Positions 33,382 to 42,490 are shown, counted from the first letter of the stretch. The stretch is 64,000 bases of DNA from Novosphingobium acidiphilum DSM 19966 (GCF_000429005.1 NZ_AUBA01000007.1:62001-126000), one strand, 5' to 3'. A program made the numbers and translations. Notes: generated by a model from the letters alone, not told the origin.

Positions 33382-34481
33382 ACGTATTTGACCACCATCT
33401 CCGATGGCCAGGGCGTCGTGCCATCGGGCGGTCCGGGCCAGGCGCCGCCGACCGCCAGATTGAGCAGGATGAAATTGGCCTGACCGTTGTCAAACGGCCA
33501 GACCCCGCCGTTCAGCGCGGTGACTTGCGCGGCGGTGTATGTGGCATAGACGTTTGCGGGATCATCAACGTAAAACGCCACCTGCTGCGGCGACCAGACC
33601 ATGCCATAGGCATGCAGCCCCGCCGCGGTCTGCCCGGCGGGAAACCGGTATTGGGTCGAAGGGTCGGCACCAGGGCTGTGCAGCGTTGCGGCGATCACGT
33701 CGGGCGTGGTCGCCGCGTTGACATGCTCCATCACGTCCTGTTCGCCGCTGGCAGGCCATCCGGCGGTGGCGATGGAATTGCCCAGCGTCCAGATCGCGGG
33801 CCACAGCCCCTGTGCTTCGGGCACGCTGGCCATGACCTCAAGCCGGCCATAGCGGAAACTGAACAGACCCTGCGTCTTCAACCTGGCCGACGTGTAGACA
33901 CCCGCCGACGGATTGCGCGCGACGATATGCAGCCCGTCGCCGCCGACCCAGGCATTGGGGGCGGTCGCCTGGCAGGGCGCGGCATTGCTGCCCGCCGCGC
34001 AATAGGTTTCCAGTTCGCTGTTGCCAAAGCCGCTGTTGCCGGTGTCATACGTCCACACCGCAGCATCGGGCGCGATCGGGCTGCCGCTGGTGTTGGCAAA
34101 TTCGTCCGACCAGACCAGCGTGCCCGATGGCACCGTCACGGTCAGGCTTTGCGTGGCAACCGCGCTGGTGTTCAGGCCCGAGGCCATGGCGACGGCTTGC
34201 ACCGTCTGGCTTGACGTTACCAGGAACGGCGCCTGATATTGCGGCGAAGCGCTGGTCGGGGTGGTTCCGTCGGTGGTGTAATGGATCGTGGCGCCGGTTG
34301 TCGTGCTCGACAAGGACACCACCACCGCCCCGCCCAGCGCAGCGCTGGTACCAATGCGCGGCGCAGCCGCAGCATTCACCGCCGGTGCCACGGGCGTGGC
34401 GGGCGATCCGTCGGTGCTGCCGCCGCCACAGCCGCCCAGCACCAGCACACCTGCCAGCAGGGGCACAAATCTGCGCCGCAT
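33363..34481 (-). CDS. Lipoprotein glycoside hydrolase family 16 (endo-beta-glucanase-like)
   Basis: A 372-residue exported protein. A lipoprotein signal (RRRFVPLLAGVLVLGGC) is followed by a chitobiase/hexosaminidase C-terminal-like beta domain (residues about 40-115, IHYTTDGTTPT...). The GH16 jelly-roll follows, starting TLVWSDEFANTSG. The active-site motif E-x-D-x-x-E is in WPASGEQDVMEHVN, where the first Glu is the nucleophile and the last the acid/base. Family members cut laminarin-like beta-1,3(1,4)-glucans. ATG 34481 opens the signal peptide; the upstream frame overlaps the MBL-fold gene, whose stop is 2 bases away. It is the third gene of an operon with an MBL protein and a lipase-like hydrolase. 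Confidence 0.9.
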   Translation of the reverse strand: MRRRFVPLLAGVLVLGGCGGGSTDGSPATPVAPAVNAAAAPRIGTSAALGGAVVVSLSSTTTGATIHYTTDGTTPTSASPQYQAPFLVTSSQTVQAVAMASGLNTSAVATQSLTVTVPSGTLVWSDEFANTSGSPIAPDAAVWTYDTGNSGFGNSELETYCAAGSNAAPCQATAPNAWVGGDGLHIVARNPSAGVYTSARLKTQGLFSFRYGRLEVMASVPEAQGLWPAIWTLGNSIATAGWPASGEQDVMEHVNAATTPDVIAATLHSPGADPSTQYRFPAGQTAAGLHAYGMVWSPQQVAFYVDDPANVYATYTAAQVTALNGGVWPFDNGQANFILLNLAVGGAWPGPPDGTTPWPSEMVVKYVRIYAN

Positions 34482-34483
34482 GA

Positions 34484-35479
34484 TCACGGTTCCCGGCCGA
34501 AATCGGGCAAAGCGCGATCCTTCCACACCGACGCCACTTTGCCCAGGTTCTCCTTGTGCGCGTCGCGATAGGCCCACCACAGGGTGACCGTGCCATCGCG
34601 CACGCCTTGTTCGATATAGCGATCGATCGGCTGGGTCAGGTAATCGGCATCGTGCGCATGTTCGACCATGCGGCGCAGATAGGCGCGGGTGAAATCGATC
34701 AGCGCGGGTCTATAGCCGCCTTTGGCAATCACGTCCGGGTTGCCGTGGTTGGGCAGGATACGGTCAAACCCCCATTGCTTCATCGCCGCCAGATTGCGCA
34801 AGTGTTCGGGGATCTGCGCGGGTTCGGAAATGAACGTCACCGTGTCTTCCAGCGTGTCGCCGGCCAGCAGCAGATGATCTGCGGGCAGCAGGATCACCAG
34901 CCCGTCGGCGGAATGGATATTGACCGGGCGCAGTTCGACGCGGATGTCGCCCACATAATACGTGGTGTCGGCGGCAATCGCCACATCGGGGATCACCAGC
35001 GGGGTGATTGCGGGTGGGCCTGAATCGGTGCCCGCTTCTATTGCGGCCTTGTGCTCCACCAGTTTCTGCCGGGTGCGCGCGGTGGCGATCACATCGCTGT
35101 CGGCATAGACCGCATTGCCGCCGACATGGTCGAGGTGCCAGTGGCTGTTGACCAGCACGAAATGCCGCACGCCCGCCTTTTGCAGGTAATCGCGCACCCA
35201 TTGCGCCTGCCGCACGCCGGGAAACGCGTCATAGACCAGCGCACAATCGCCGCGCACCACGGCATAGGTTGCCACGCCGACGTTGTTCGCGCCGAAATCG
35301 GCCCAGTTGGTGTCACCCGGCGGTACCGATGCCTCGTCCGGCCGCCCGTCATAGAAACACAACAGGTGATCGTTGATGCGAAACACCCGCATGGTCATCG
35401 GCGCAGCGCTGGCGGTGGTGTGGCCTGTGCAGACCAGCGCCAGCAGGATCAGCGCGCCCAGTGTCGACCGCACGGTCAT
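34484..35479 (-). CDS. Secreted metallo-beta-lactamase-fold hydrolase
   Basis: A 331-residue protein with a signal peptide (ALILLALVCTGHTTASA). The zinc motif HWHLDHVGG (H-x-H-x-D-H) is in VLVNSHWHLDHVGGNAVYAD; later His ligands are in PVNIHSADGLVI and the PNHGNPDV segment, and the metal-bridging Asp is in LLLAGDTLED. The fold is closest to subclass B2/B3-like or 'MBL fold metallo-hydrolase' proteins; no antibiotic role is implied. ATG 35479 overlaps the upstream hydrolase stop (ATGA). With GH16 downstream and an alpha/beta hydrolase upstream it could process a carbohydrate ester or lactone outside the cytoplasm. Confidence 0.82.
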   Translation of the reverse strand: MTVRSTLGALILLALVCTGHTTASAAPMTMRVFRINDHLLCFYDGRPDEASVPPGDTNWADFGANNVGVATYAVVRGDCALVYDAFPGVRQAQWVRDYLQKAGVRHFVLVNSHWHLDHVGGNAVYADSDVIATARTRQKLVEHKAAIEAGTDSGPPAITPLVIPDVAIAADTTYYVGDIRVELRPVNIHSADGLVILLPADHLLLAGDTLEDTVTFISEPAQIPEHLRNLAAMKQWGFDRILPNHGNPDVIAKGGYRPALIDFTRAYLRRMVEHAHDADYLTQPIDRYIEQGVRDGTVTLWWAYRDAHKENLGKVASVWKDRALPDFGREP

Positions 35480-36420
35480 GATGCCGTCTGCGCGATCACG
35501 CCGGCGATCCATTGCGCGGTCTGCTGCGGATGGACAAACGGCAGCATGTGCCCGCCGTCCATCAGCGTGCAGCGCGCCCCCGCCACCTGGTCGACAAAGG
35601 CCCGGCCATGCAGGTCCGGCGGCAGAATCTGATCGCCTGTGCCGAACAAGACGTGCACCGGGCGCGCGATCGCGCCATAGCCGGCCACCAGTGCAGGCAT
35701 CACATCGGGCACCGATTGCGCATCCTGCGATGCCGCATCGAACGTGTCCGGCCGGAACAGCAACGCGCCGCCACCGGTGCCTTCAAAGCTGGCGGGCACC
35801 GCATCGGGGGCAAAGGCGGGCAATGCGCGCGCACGCCCCGCCAGCAGCCCTGCCGGGCCGATCACCAGCCACGCGAACACCCGGCGCAGCAGCGCCGAAC
35901 GGATCATCAACGTGCGGAACTGCGCCGGCACCGCGGTAATCGGCTGGGTCAGCGGGGCGATCAGCGCCAGCGCCGAGACCAGATCGGGCCGCGCCTGCAC
36001 AAATGCCAGCGACAGCGCCCCGCCCAGCGAATGGCCCACCAGCGTCACCGGCCCCGTATCGAGCGCATCGACCAGTGCTGCAATCATCGCCGCCTGGCCG
36101 TGCAGATCGGGGATCGCGCCTGCGGCGGTCGAATACCCCGCTCCGGGCCGGTCGACCGCGATCACCCGGTGCCGCTGCGCCAACCGGGCGACCAGTTCGG
36201 GCGCGAAATTGCGCAAGTTTCCGCCCAGACCGTGGATCAGCACCAGCGCCGGGCCGCTGCCCTGATCGGTGTAATGCAGCCGTCCACCCGGCACATCGCG
36301 ATACTGCCCCTGCGGCGGTGCGATCCGTTCGGCACGGCGCACGGCGCTGCGCGTAACCAGCGGCAGCGCACAGCCCACGCCCACAGCGACCAACGCCATC
36401 CCGATCCCAAGTCCTGCCAT
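35476..36420 (-). CDS. Alpha/beta hydrolase with N-terminal membrane anchor
   Basis: A 314-residue hydrolase. An N-terminal hydrophobic segment (GLGIGMALVAVGVGCALPL) anchors or exports it. The oxyanion loop is LIHGLGGN, the nucleophile Ser is in VGHSLGGALS, the acid is Asp in FGTGDQILPP and the catalytic His is in MDGGHMLPFVHP. The fold is the canonical esterase/lipase or haloalkane-dehalogenase-like type; the substrate is unknown. ATG 36420 is the first suitable start; the frame extends upstream without other support. It heads a three-gene unit with coupled stops and starts (MBL protein, GH16). Confidence 0.85.
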   Translation of the reverse strand: MAGLGIGMALVAVGVGCALPLVTRSAVRRAERIAPPQGQYRDVPGGRLHYTDQGSGPALVLIHGLGGNLRNFAPELVARLAQRHRVIAVDRPGAGYSTAAGAIPDLHGQAAMIAALVDALDTGPVTLVGHSLGGALSLAFVQARPDLVSALALIAPLTQPITAVPAQFRTLMIRSALLRRVFAWLVIGPAGLLAGRARALPAFAPDAVPASFEGTGGGALLFRPDTFDAASQDAQSVPDVMPALVAGYGAIARPVHVLFGTGDQILPPDLHGRAFVDQVAGARCTLMDGGHMLPFVHPQQTAQWIAGVIAQTAS

Positions 36421-36578
36421 GTTCGCCCCTTGACCCCCAAACGCCTCGTTGCGTGCACCATAGCCAAGGATCGGCGCATGGCCACACCCCGACAGGGCCT
36501 TTTTCCCCACCCCCTTCCCCCTGGCATCGCAGTCGGGCATGAACCTGCAAGGGATCCCGTTCGTGCAAGAGGGCGTTG

Positions 36579-38000
36579 ATGAAGCTCGTTGAAAGCCATG
36601 CCATCGATTATGTTCCGCTGAAGGAACGCCATGGCAAAGTCTGGCACTTGTGGCCGATCTGGTTCGCCGGCGATGCGCACCTCGCCACTTTGGCAACCGG
36701 CGCGATCGGTATGCCGCTGGGTCTGGGATTTGGCTGGTCGGTGCTGGCGATTGTTACAGGCTGTGCCCTTGGCACCTTGTTCATGGCATCGCATTCCAGC
36801 CAGGGCCCCGAACTCGGGCTGCCGCAGATGATCCAGTCGCGCCCGCAGTTCGGTTACCAGGGTGCATTGCTGGTGTGGTGTTTCGCGCTGGTGACGTATG
36901 TCGGCTATACCGTGTTCAACGAAGTGGTGTTTGGCGTGGCGGTGGCAGACCTGACCGGCACGCACCTGTCCCAAGGCGCGCTGGTGGCGATCTATGCCGC
37001 GTTCAGCCTGGCGGCGCTGGTGTTTGCCGTGGCCGGGTACGACATGATCCATCTTGCGCAGCGCACGCTGGCCACGGTGGTGATCGTGGCACTGCTGGTC
37101 TACACCATCGGCGTTGGCGTGATCGGTCATGGCATGGCGCAACTGACCATGGGCAAATGGGCGACGATCCCGTTTCTGGTGCAGTTTTTCGCGGTGGCCG
37201 GGTATCAATTGTCGTGGTCGATCTATGTGTCCGACTATTCACGATATCTGCCGCGCGACGTGGGGGTAAAGGCGTCGTTCTGGTGGACATTCATCGGCGC
37301 GTTCATCGGCGGGGCGTGGATGATGCTGGTCGGCGATGTGGCGGTGGCGATCTTTCCGGGGCGCGAGATCGTCGGCGCGGTGCTCGATACCGGCAATCTG
37401 GTGTGGCGCGGGTTTGGCCCGCTGCTGATCGTGCTGTCGTCGCTGTCGCTGGTGACGATCACCACGCTCAATCTCTATGGCGGGTCGCTGACGCTGCTGT
37501 CGATCATCGACAGTTTTCACCATGTGCGCAATCCGGGGCGGGCGCGGCTGATCGCGCTGGTCGTGCTGGGGATCGTGTCGACCTGGCTGTCGGCGCTGGC
37601 GGGCGCGAATATCCAGAAACTGATCGAAGACCTGCTGTCGGTGCTGATCTATCTGTTCACGCCATGGACCGCGATCAATCTGGTCGATTTCTTCTTTGTG
37701 CGGCACGGGCATTATTCGGTGCGCGAAATCTTCAACCCCGACGGGATCTATGGCCGCTGGAACTGGCGCGGGATCGGTGCCTATGTCATCGGGTTCGTGG
37801 CGATGGTGCCGTGCTTTTCCACCCCGGTCTATCAAGGCTGGGTGGCGCAGCATCTGGGCGGGGCGGATATCTCGATGCTGATCGGATTGCCGGTGGCCGG
37901 GCTGGTGTATTACCTGTCGTGCCAATCGATCGACCTTGCGGCCGAACGCGCGCAGATCGTTCGCGCCGACGCGGGCCTGGAACCGGAGTATGGGGCATGA
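36579..38000 (+). CDS. NCS1-type purine/cytosine permease family transporter
   Basis: A 473-residue transporter with about 12 membrane helices. VWHLWPIWFAGDAHLATLAT at the start matches the first helix of the purine-cytosine permease family, and GYQLSWSIYVSDYSRYLPRD is its conserved helix-6/loop segment. Sodium- or proton-coupled members import cytosine, allantoin, hydantoins or thiamine precursors. The substrate here is unknown; a nitrogen-rich cation would fit the neighbourhood, but this is weak. ATG 36579 has AGAGGG upstream; TTG 36576 is possible. The next gene overlaps its stop by 4 bases. Confidence 0.85.
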   Translation: MKLVESHAIDYVPLKERHGKVWHLWPIWFAGDAHLATLATGAIGMPLGLGFGWSVLAIVTGCALGTLFMASHSSQGPELGLPQMIQSRPQFGYQGALLVWCFALVTYVGYTVFNEVVFGVAVADLTGTHLSQGALVAIYAAFSLAALVFAVAGYDMIHLAQRTLATVVIVALLVYTIGVGVIGHGMAQLTMGKWATIPFLVQFFAVAGYQLSWSIYVSDYSRYLPRDVGVKASFWWTFIGAFIGGAWMMLVGDVAVAIFPGREIVGAVLDTGNLVWRGFGPLLIVLSSLSLVTITTLNLYGGSLTLLSIIDSFHHVRNPGRARLIALVVLGIVSTWLSALAGANIQKLIEDLLSVLIYLFTPWTAINLVDFFFVRHGHYSVREIFNPDGIYGRWNWRGIGAYVIGFVAMVPCFSTPVYQGWVAQHLGGADISMLIGLPVAGLVYYLSCQSIDLAAERAQIVRADAGLEPEYGA

Positions 38001-39067
38001 TCGCACGCGCCGTGCTGTTGTCGCTGCTGCTGGCCGCGCCGGCGCTGGCCGAGCCGCCCAGCGTGGCGCACCTGCCCCCGTTGCAGACCCGGTTCGATCC
38101 GATCGGACCGCCGGTTGCAGCATTGCCCGGGCCGCACGGCCGCATGCTGCACTATGCCGACACGGCCCAGGCCGACACCGCCGAGGCCGGATGGCGGCCG
38201 GTGGTCTATATCGGCGGCACCGGCACCAGCGCGCGCGCCATGCTGATGACCGGTTATCTCGAAACGCTGCGCAGGCAGTTGCACATCCGCCTGATCAGCG
38301 TGGAGCGCAACGGGTTTGGCGACACCGCCTATGACCCGGCCTGGAGCCTGGCCGACTATGCCGATGATCTGCGCACGGTGCTCGACCACCTGGGCGTTGC
38401 GCGGTTTGCGGTCGTGGCGATCTCGGGCGGCGGGCCTTATGCCGCGCATGTTGCCGCAGCGATGCCCGACCGGCTGATCTCGCTGCACTTTGCCGCGGCG
38501 CTGGCCGACCGGCCGGTGGGCGATGACATGAATTGCGATCTGACCACCGCACAGTTGTCAAAGGCTTTGGGGCCTGCCGTCATCAACCCGCAGATCTGGT
38601 GGGGCTTTCCCGACACCAGCCCGACCCGCGCCATTCCGGGCTTTGCCGAGCGTGCCTTTGACGAGGGTGCACGCGCCTTTTTCATTCGCGGGCAGATGGG
38701 CGACGCCGCACCCGAAGCCGCCGAAATGCAGCGCTATTGCCACGCGAAACTGGCCGATCTGGGCCCCGCGCTGGCCAAAGTGACCGCGCCGGTGTTCACC
38801 TATTACGGCCTGGCCGATCACACCGTCAGCCCGGTCAATGCGCAATTCTGGCAAAAGCGGCTGGGCGGGCCGGTGATGGCACGCGCCTATCCCGACGAAG
38901 GCCACGATGTGCAATATCGCCACTGGGACCAGATCCTGATCGATCTGTCGGGGCTGGCCGGAACCGGCCCGCAGGCGCGCACACTGGTGTGCGTCAACGG
39001 CAGGGCAACGCTTTCGCGCAGCCCTGCCAAAATCAGCGGGCTGTGCCTGTGGCAGGCACCGCGCTGA
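37997..39067 (+). CDS. Secreted alpha/beta hydrolase coupled to the NCS1 permease
   Basis: A 356-residue protein with a signal peptide (RAVLLSLLLAAPALA-E). The nucleophile elbow is AISGGGPYAAH (G-x-S-x-G form), with Asp in YYGLADHTVSP and His in PDEGHDVQYRHW completing a triad. Its oxyanion region is YIGGTGTSAR. It starts within the permease stop (ATGA), so it probably releases or processes a substrate in the periplasm for the permease; which one is unknown. The C-terminal tail (residues about 325-356) is polar and has Cys residues. The gene converges with an MFS gene and overlaps it by 35 bases. Confidence 0.82.
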   Translation: MIARAVLLSLLLAAPALAEPPSVAHLPPLQTRFDPIGPPVAALPGPHGRMLHYADTAQADTAEAGWRPVVYIGGTGTSARAMLMTGYLETLRRQLHIRLISVERNGFGDTAYDPAWSLADYADDLRTVLDHLGVARFAVVAISGGGPYAAHVAAAMPDRLISLHFAAALADRPVGDDMNCDLTTAQLSKALGPAVINPQIWWGFPDTSPTRAIPGFAERAFDEGARAFFIRGQMGDAAPEAAEMQRYCHAKLADLGPALAKVTAPVFTYYGLADHTVSPVNAQFWQKRLGGPVMARAYPDEGHDVQYRHWDQILIDLSGLAGTGPQARTLVCVNGRATLSRSPAKISGLCLWQAPR

Positions 39068-40241
39068 TCGCATCCTTGCGCAAGCCGGCCTGAAACCACA
39101 CGATCAGGCCGACGGCCATCGCACAGGTCGCCATGCCCAGGCACCCGACCAGCGCATAGCCCGAGGTTCTTTGTGCCATATATCCGGCAACCACCTGCCC
39201 CGCCGATTGCGCGACCAGCCAGGTGCCCGTGGTGCGCACCGCCAGCCGCCCGTGCGGATCGTGGGCATAGGCCAGGCCAAGCAGCAGCGGATACGTGATG
39301 TACCACGACACGTTGTAGATCTGCAGCGCCACGCCAAACACGATCTGGCTGTCAACCAGCGTCAGCACCGCGCACATCGTCCCGCAGGCCATCAGCGCCC
39401 ATTCCAGCAGGCCACGCCGCCCCCCGCGCGCCAGAAACCAGCTGAGCGTAAAATTGCCCAGCGAGCTCAGCACCATCGACAACGCCGAATAGAGGCCATA
39501 CGTCGTATCGGGCAAATGAATGGCATGCGCCGCGCGCTCCATGAACGGCCAGATCGCCATCGTGCCGAACGCAAACAGCGCCATCGCGGCCAACACCGGC
39601 CAACCGCCCGGCGCGATCGGCGGCACGGCCTGGGCGGCCTGCGCGCTGCTGTCGGCACGGGCATCGGTCAGCGCAAACATGCCCAGCGCCAGCGTGCCCG
39701 AAACCATGCCAAGCGCGACAAAGATCGCGGCCACCCCGCCCACCAGCCCGATGCGCGGCACCGCGATATTGAGCAAGGCATACAGGATAACCTGCAAGGC
39801 AATCCCGAGCGAAATCGCACGCTCGGGCTGGCTGCTGCGCCCGGCGGCAACATTCACCGCGGTGTTGAGCGTGCCATAGCCAAAACCGGTGGCCAGACGG
39901 CTGAGCAGCAGAAGCGGCCAGAACCCGGTCAATGCCGAGGCCAATTGTGCTCCGACAATCAGCCCGCTGGCCACCAGCGCCATGCGCCGCGGGCGAAACG
40001 CGTGCGCGCGCGGGGCAAACAGGAACATCGCGCCGGCGAACGACAGCGTTTCGACCGAGGCGAACCAGCCCATCAGGAACTGGCCAAAGCCATAACGATC
40101 CATCAGCCCGCCAACCAGAAACGGCGTATAGATGATGCCCATGTGCGCCGCACAACTCGTTGCAGCGATCCCCAGGCACAGCATCAGCGGCAGGTTCGCC
40201 GCAACACCACTGGCGCGCGGGGCAATCTGGGAAGAGGTCAC
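39033..40241 (-). CDS. MFS transporter co-transcribed with the CdhR-like regulator
   Basis: A 402-residue transporter with 12 membrane helices. LLLLSRLATGFGYGTLNTAV resembles the helix 4-5 signature of the major facilitator superfamily. A short polar linker (DARADSSAQAAQAVPPIAPG) divides the halves. ATG 40241 overlaps the regulator stop by 4 bases, so both are made from one transcript. The location in a quaternary-ammonium gene block suggests import of a betaine-like or carnitine-like compound. The 3' end overlaps the convergent hydrolase. Confidence 0.85.
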   Translation of the reverse strand: MTSSQIAPRASGVAANLPLMLCLGIAATSCAAHMGIIYTPFLVGGLMDRYGFGQFLMGWFASVETLSFAGAMFLFAPRAHAFRPRRMALVASGLIVGAQLASALTGFWPLLLLSRLATGFGYGTLNTAVNVAAGRSSQPERAISLGIALQVILYALLNIAVPRIGLVGGVAAIFVALGMVSGTLALGMFALTDARADSSAQAAQAVPPIAPGGWPVLAAMALFAFGTMAIWPFMERAAHAIHLPDTTYGLYSALSMVLSSLGNFTLSWFLARGGRRGLLEWALMACGTMCAVLTLVDSQIVFGVALQIYNVSWYITYPLLLGLAYAHDPHGRLAVRTTGTWLVAQSAGQVVAGYMAQRTSGYALVGCLGMATCAMAVGLIVWFQAGLRKDAISAVPATGTAR

Positions 40242-41212
40242 ACCGGCATCCTTGTTTTGCGGCCACGTTCACCCCCGGGTGGACGGCCGAATTTCTGCGC
40301 ATAGGCGCGCGCCATCGCGCTTTTCGACGAAAACCCGGTTGCCACGGCCACTTCGATCAGCGGCAGGCCGGTATCGGCCAGCAGCCGCTGCGCACGGTCG
40401 AGCCGCAGATTGCGGTAATAGGCCGCCGGACCCACACCGAACTGGGTGGTGAACAGCCGTTCGAGCTGACGACGGGTGATCCCGGCCGCAACCGCCAATT
40501 GCTCCAGCGCCACCGGGTTTTCAATGTCTGCCTCCATCCGCGCAATCACCTTGACCAGGCGCGGATCGCGCGTGCCGATGCGCGATCCGATATCGGCGCG
40601 CTGGCTTTCTTCGTGGGGTCGGATGCGGCTGTGGATGAACTGATCGGACACTGCACGCGCCAGTGCCGGCCCCTGGCGCCAGGCGATGCGTTCCAGCATC
40701 ATGTCGATGGCGGCAGTGCCCCCGGCGCAGGTGAACAGCCGCTCGCCCAGGCAGTACAGGTCTTCGGTCACGCGCACAGCGGGGTAATCCTCGCGAAAGG
40801 CGGGTACCGCCTCCCAATGCAGGGTGACGGGCTGGTCGCCGATCAGCCCGGCTTCGGCCAGCAGATAGACCCCGGTGTCCAGCGCGCCCAGTGCCGCCCC
40901 CTTGCGCGCCATGCGCCGCAGCGATGCCACCAGCGCGCGGCTGATCCCCCGGCGCGGATCGAACCCTGCGCAGACGATCAGCGCCGAGGCATTTTCATCC
41001 AGCGGTCCATCGACCGCCACCTGCAGCCCGCACGATGCGGCCACCGGTTGACCATCGGCCGAAAACAGCCGCCACGCAAACACCGGCCGCTGCGCCAGCC
41101 GGTTGGCCACCCGCAAGGGTTCCATCGCCGCGACAAAGCCCATCGCGGAAAACCCCGGCACCAGGTAAAAGCAATAGGTTTCCTGCCCCAGCGGGGCAAA
41201 AGCGGCATTCAT
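40238..41212 (-). CDS. GlxA/CdhR-like AraC family transcriptional regulator
   Basis: A 324-residue regulator. Residues about 10-180 form a DJ-1/PfpI-like domain (FYLVPGFSAMGFVAAMEPLR; GALDTGVYLLAEAGLIGDQP; LFTCAGGTAAIDMMLE). Residues about 225-315 carry the double HTH of the AraC family (LEQLAVAAGITRRQLERLF, IEVAVATGFSSKSAMARAYA). Relatives CdhR, GbdR and SouR sense carnitine, glycine betaine and sarcosine. It is divergent from the oxygenase operon, and the 21-base direct repeat at 41282-41311 between them is the probable operator; a like repeat precedes the carnitine dehydrogenase operon. ATG 41212 opens the DJ-1 domain; the upstream frame has no support. Confidence 0.88.
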   Translation of the reverse strand: MNAAFAPLGQETYCFYLVPGFSAMGFVAAMEPLRVANRLAQRPVFAWRLFSADGQPVAASCGLQVAVDGPLDENASALIVCAGFDPRRGISRALVASLRRMARKGAALGALDTGVYLLAEAGLIGDQPVTLHWEAVPAFREDYPAVRVTEDLYCLGERLFTCAGGTAAIDMMLERIAWRQGPALARAVSDQFIHSRIRPHEESQRADIGSRIGTRDPRLVKVIARMEADIENPVALEQLAVAAGITRRQLERLFTTQFGVGPAAYYRNLRLDRAQRLLADTGLPLIEVAVATGFSSKSAMARAYAQKFGRPPGGERGRKTRMPV

Positions 41213-41281
41213 GGCGCGCAGACAAACACAGATTTGCCCAAGTGCAAAACCCGTTTTCACTAATGCTGCGCGGCGCGACGC

Positions 41282-41311
41282 TGTCGCAAAATGAGTCCAC
41301 GATGTCGCAAA
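41282..41311. promoter_or_regulatory. CdhR-like operator between the regulator and the oxygenase operon
   Basis: TGTCGCAAA at 41282-41290 and again at 41303-41311 gives an exact direct repeat with a 21-base period. It is 70 bases from the regulator ATG and 74 bases from the oxygenase ATG. A partial third copy (TGTCGG, 41320-41325) follows. The same half-site and spacing is found at 28589-28618. Confidence 0.7.
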
Positions 41312-41384
41312 GCTGTCAATGTCGGCCCATTTCGCGGCTAGACTGCCGATGACACGGCTCGACTCAAACCAAGGTGCGCAACCC

Positions 41385-42476
41385 ATGGATCTGACCATCA
41401 CCGACCGGGGGCTGTTGCAAGTTGCCCAGCGTGGCGGCCCACCCGTGCTGCTGCATCCGGTGTGGCTGCGCGAACGGCTGCCCGATGCGGCCGTGCTGGA
41501 CCCGCGCACCGGGCAACGGCTGCAGGAAGCCGCCGAAACACCGCGCGATTTGCGCGTGGTCAGCGCCGAACCCGATGGCACGATCGCGTTTTCCGACGGA
41601 TTTGCCACCCGTCTGCCAAGCGACTGGCTGACCAACGCGATCGCCACCTGCCCTGCCGCCGGGCACCACGTGCATTGGGATGCAACGCTTGACCGGGGCC
41701 GGTTTCCGGCCGCCGATCTGGCCGATCTGCGCGCCGATCCGGCGGCGTTGTCAGCACTGCTCGAAGAGCTTGATGCCTATGGCTTTGCGGTGGTGCGCGG
41801 CGTGCCGATCGAAATGGATGGCGGGCTTGCGCTGGCCGGCCTGATGGGCCCGATCCGCATCACCAACTGGGGCGGCATGGCCGATGTCAAGGCGATCCCC
41901 AACGCCTATGACCTGACGATGACCCCGCGCCATCTCGAACCGCACAGCGACAATCCGTATCGCGATCCGGTGCCCGGCTATATTCTGCTGCACTGCCTTG
42001 AAAACGATGCCGATGGCGGCGATTCGACGCTGGTCGACGGGTTTCATGCCGCGGCGATCCTGCGCCGCGACGATCCGGCCGGCTTTGCCACGCTGGCCAG
42101 CACCGATGTCACGTTCCGCTATCGCGACGACACCGCGTTTCTGGAACACCATGCGCCGTTGATCGCGCGCAATGCGGCGGGCGATGTGGTGCAGATACGC
42201 TATTCCAACCGGACCGAGATGATCGGGCGGCTGCCGATCGACCGGCTGGATGCCTATTATGCCGCGCGTGCGGCGTTCTGGCAGCTGATCGCGCCGGCTT
42301 CGCCGCTGACGCTGCGGTTCCGGCTGCAACCGGGCGAATTGCTGATGATGGACAATTACCGCCTGCTGCACGGCCGCACCGGCTATACGCTGGCCACCGG
42401 ATCGCGCCATATGCGCCAGTGCTATATGGACCGCGACACGGTGCAAAGCCGCCGCCGCCTGTTGCAGGTGGCATGA
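41385..42476 (+). CDS. Gamma-butyrobetaine-hydroxylase-like (TmpA-like) Fe/2-oxoglutarate oxygenase
   Basis: A 363-residue oxygenase of the TauD/TfdA superfamily. An N-terminal domain (VWLRERLPDAAVLDPRTGQR ... FSDGFATRL) matches the gamma-butyrobetaine hydroxylase N-domain but lacks the C-x-C-x2-C zinc ligands. The catalytic domain has the facial triad H-x-D in LEPHSDNPYRDP, with the distal His in DNYRLLHGRTGY and a following Arg for 2-oxoglutarate. TmpA, which hydroxylates 2-trimethylammonioethylphosphonate, is a relative that works with an HD-domain partner, and such a partner is encoded next. Substrate is probably a quaternary ammonium compound; no phosphonate genes are present. ATG 41385 is preceded by AAGGTG. 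Confidence 0.82.
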   Translation: MDLTITDRGLLQVAQRGGPPVLLHPVWLRERLPDAAVLDPRTGQRLQEAAETPRDLRVVSAEPDGTIAFSDGFATRLPSDWLTNAIATCPAAGHHVHWDATLDRGRFPAADLADLRADPAALSALLEELDAYGFAVVRGVPIEMDGGLALAGLMGPIRITNWGGMADVKAIPNAYDLTMTPRHLEPHSDNPYRDPVPGYILLHCLENDADGGDSTLVDGFHAAAILRRDDPAGFATLASTDVTFRYRDDTAFLEHHAPLIARNAAGDVVQIRYSNRTEMIGRLPIDRLDAYYAARAAFWQLIAPASPLTLRFRLQPGELLMMDNYRLLHGRTGYTLATGSRHMRQCYMDRDTVQSRRRLLQVA

Positions 42477-42490
42477 TGGAAGGGGGCCCG

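Noticed and set aside
34484..35479. Beta-lactamase resistance gene
   Set aside because: The MBL fold is widespread; it sits with a glucanase and an esterase, and nothing marks it as a lactamase.
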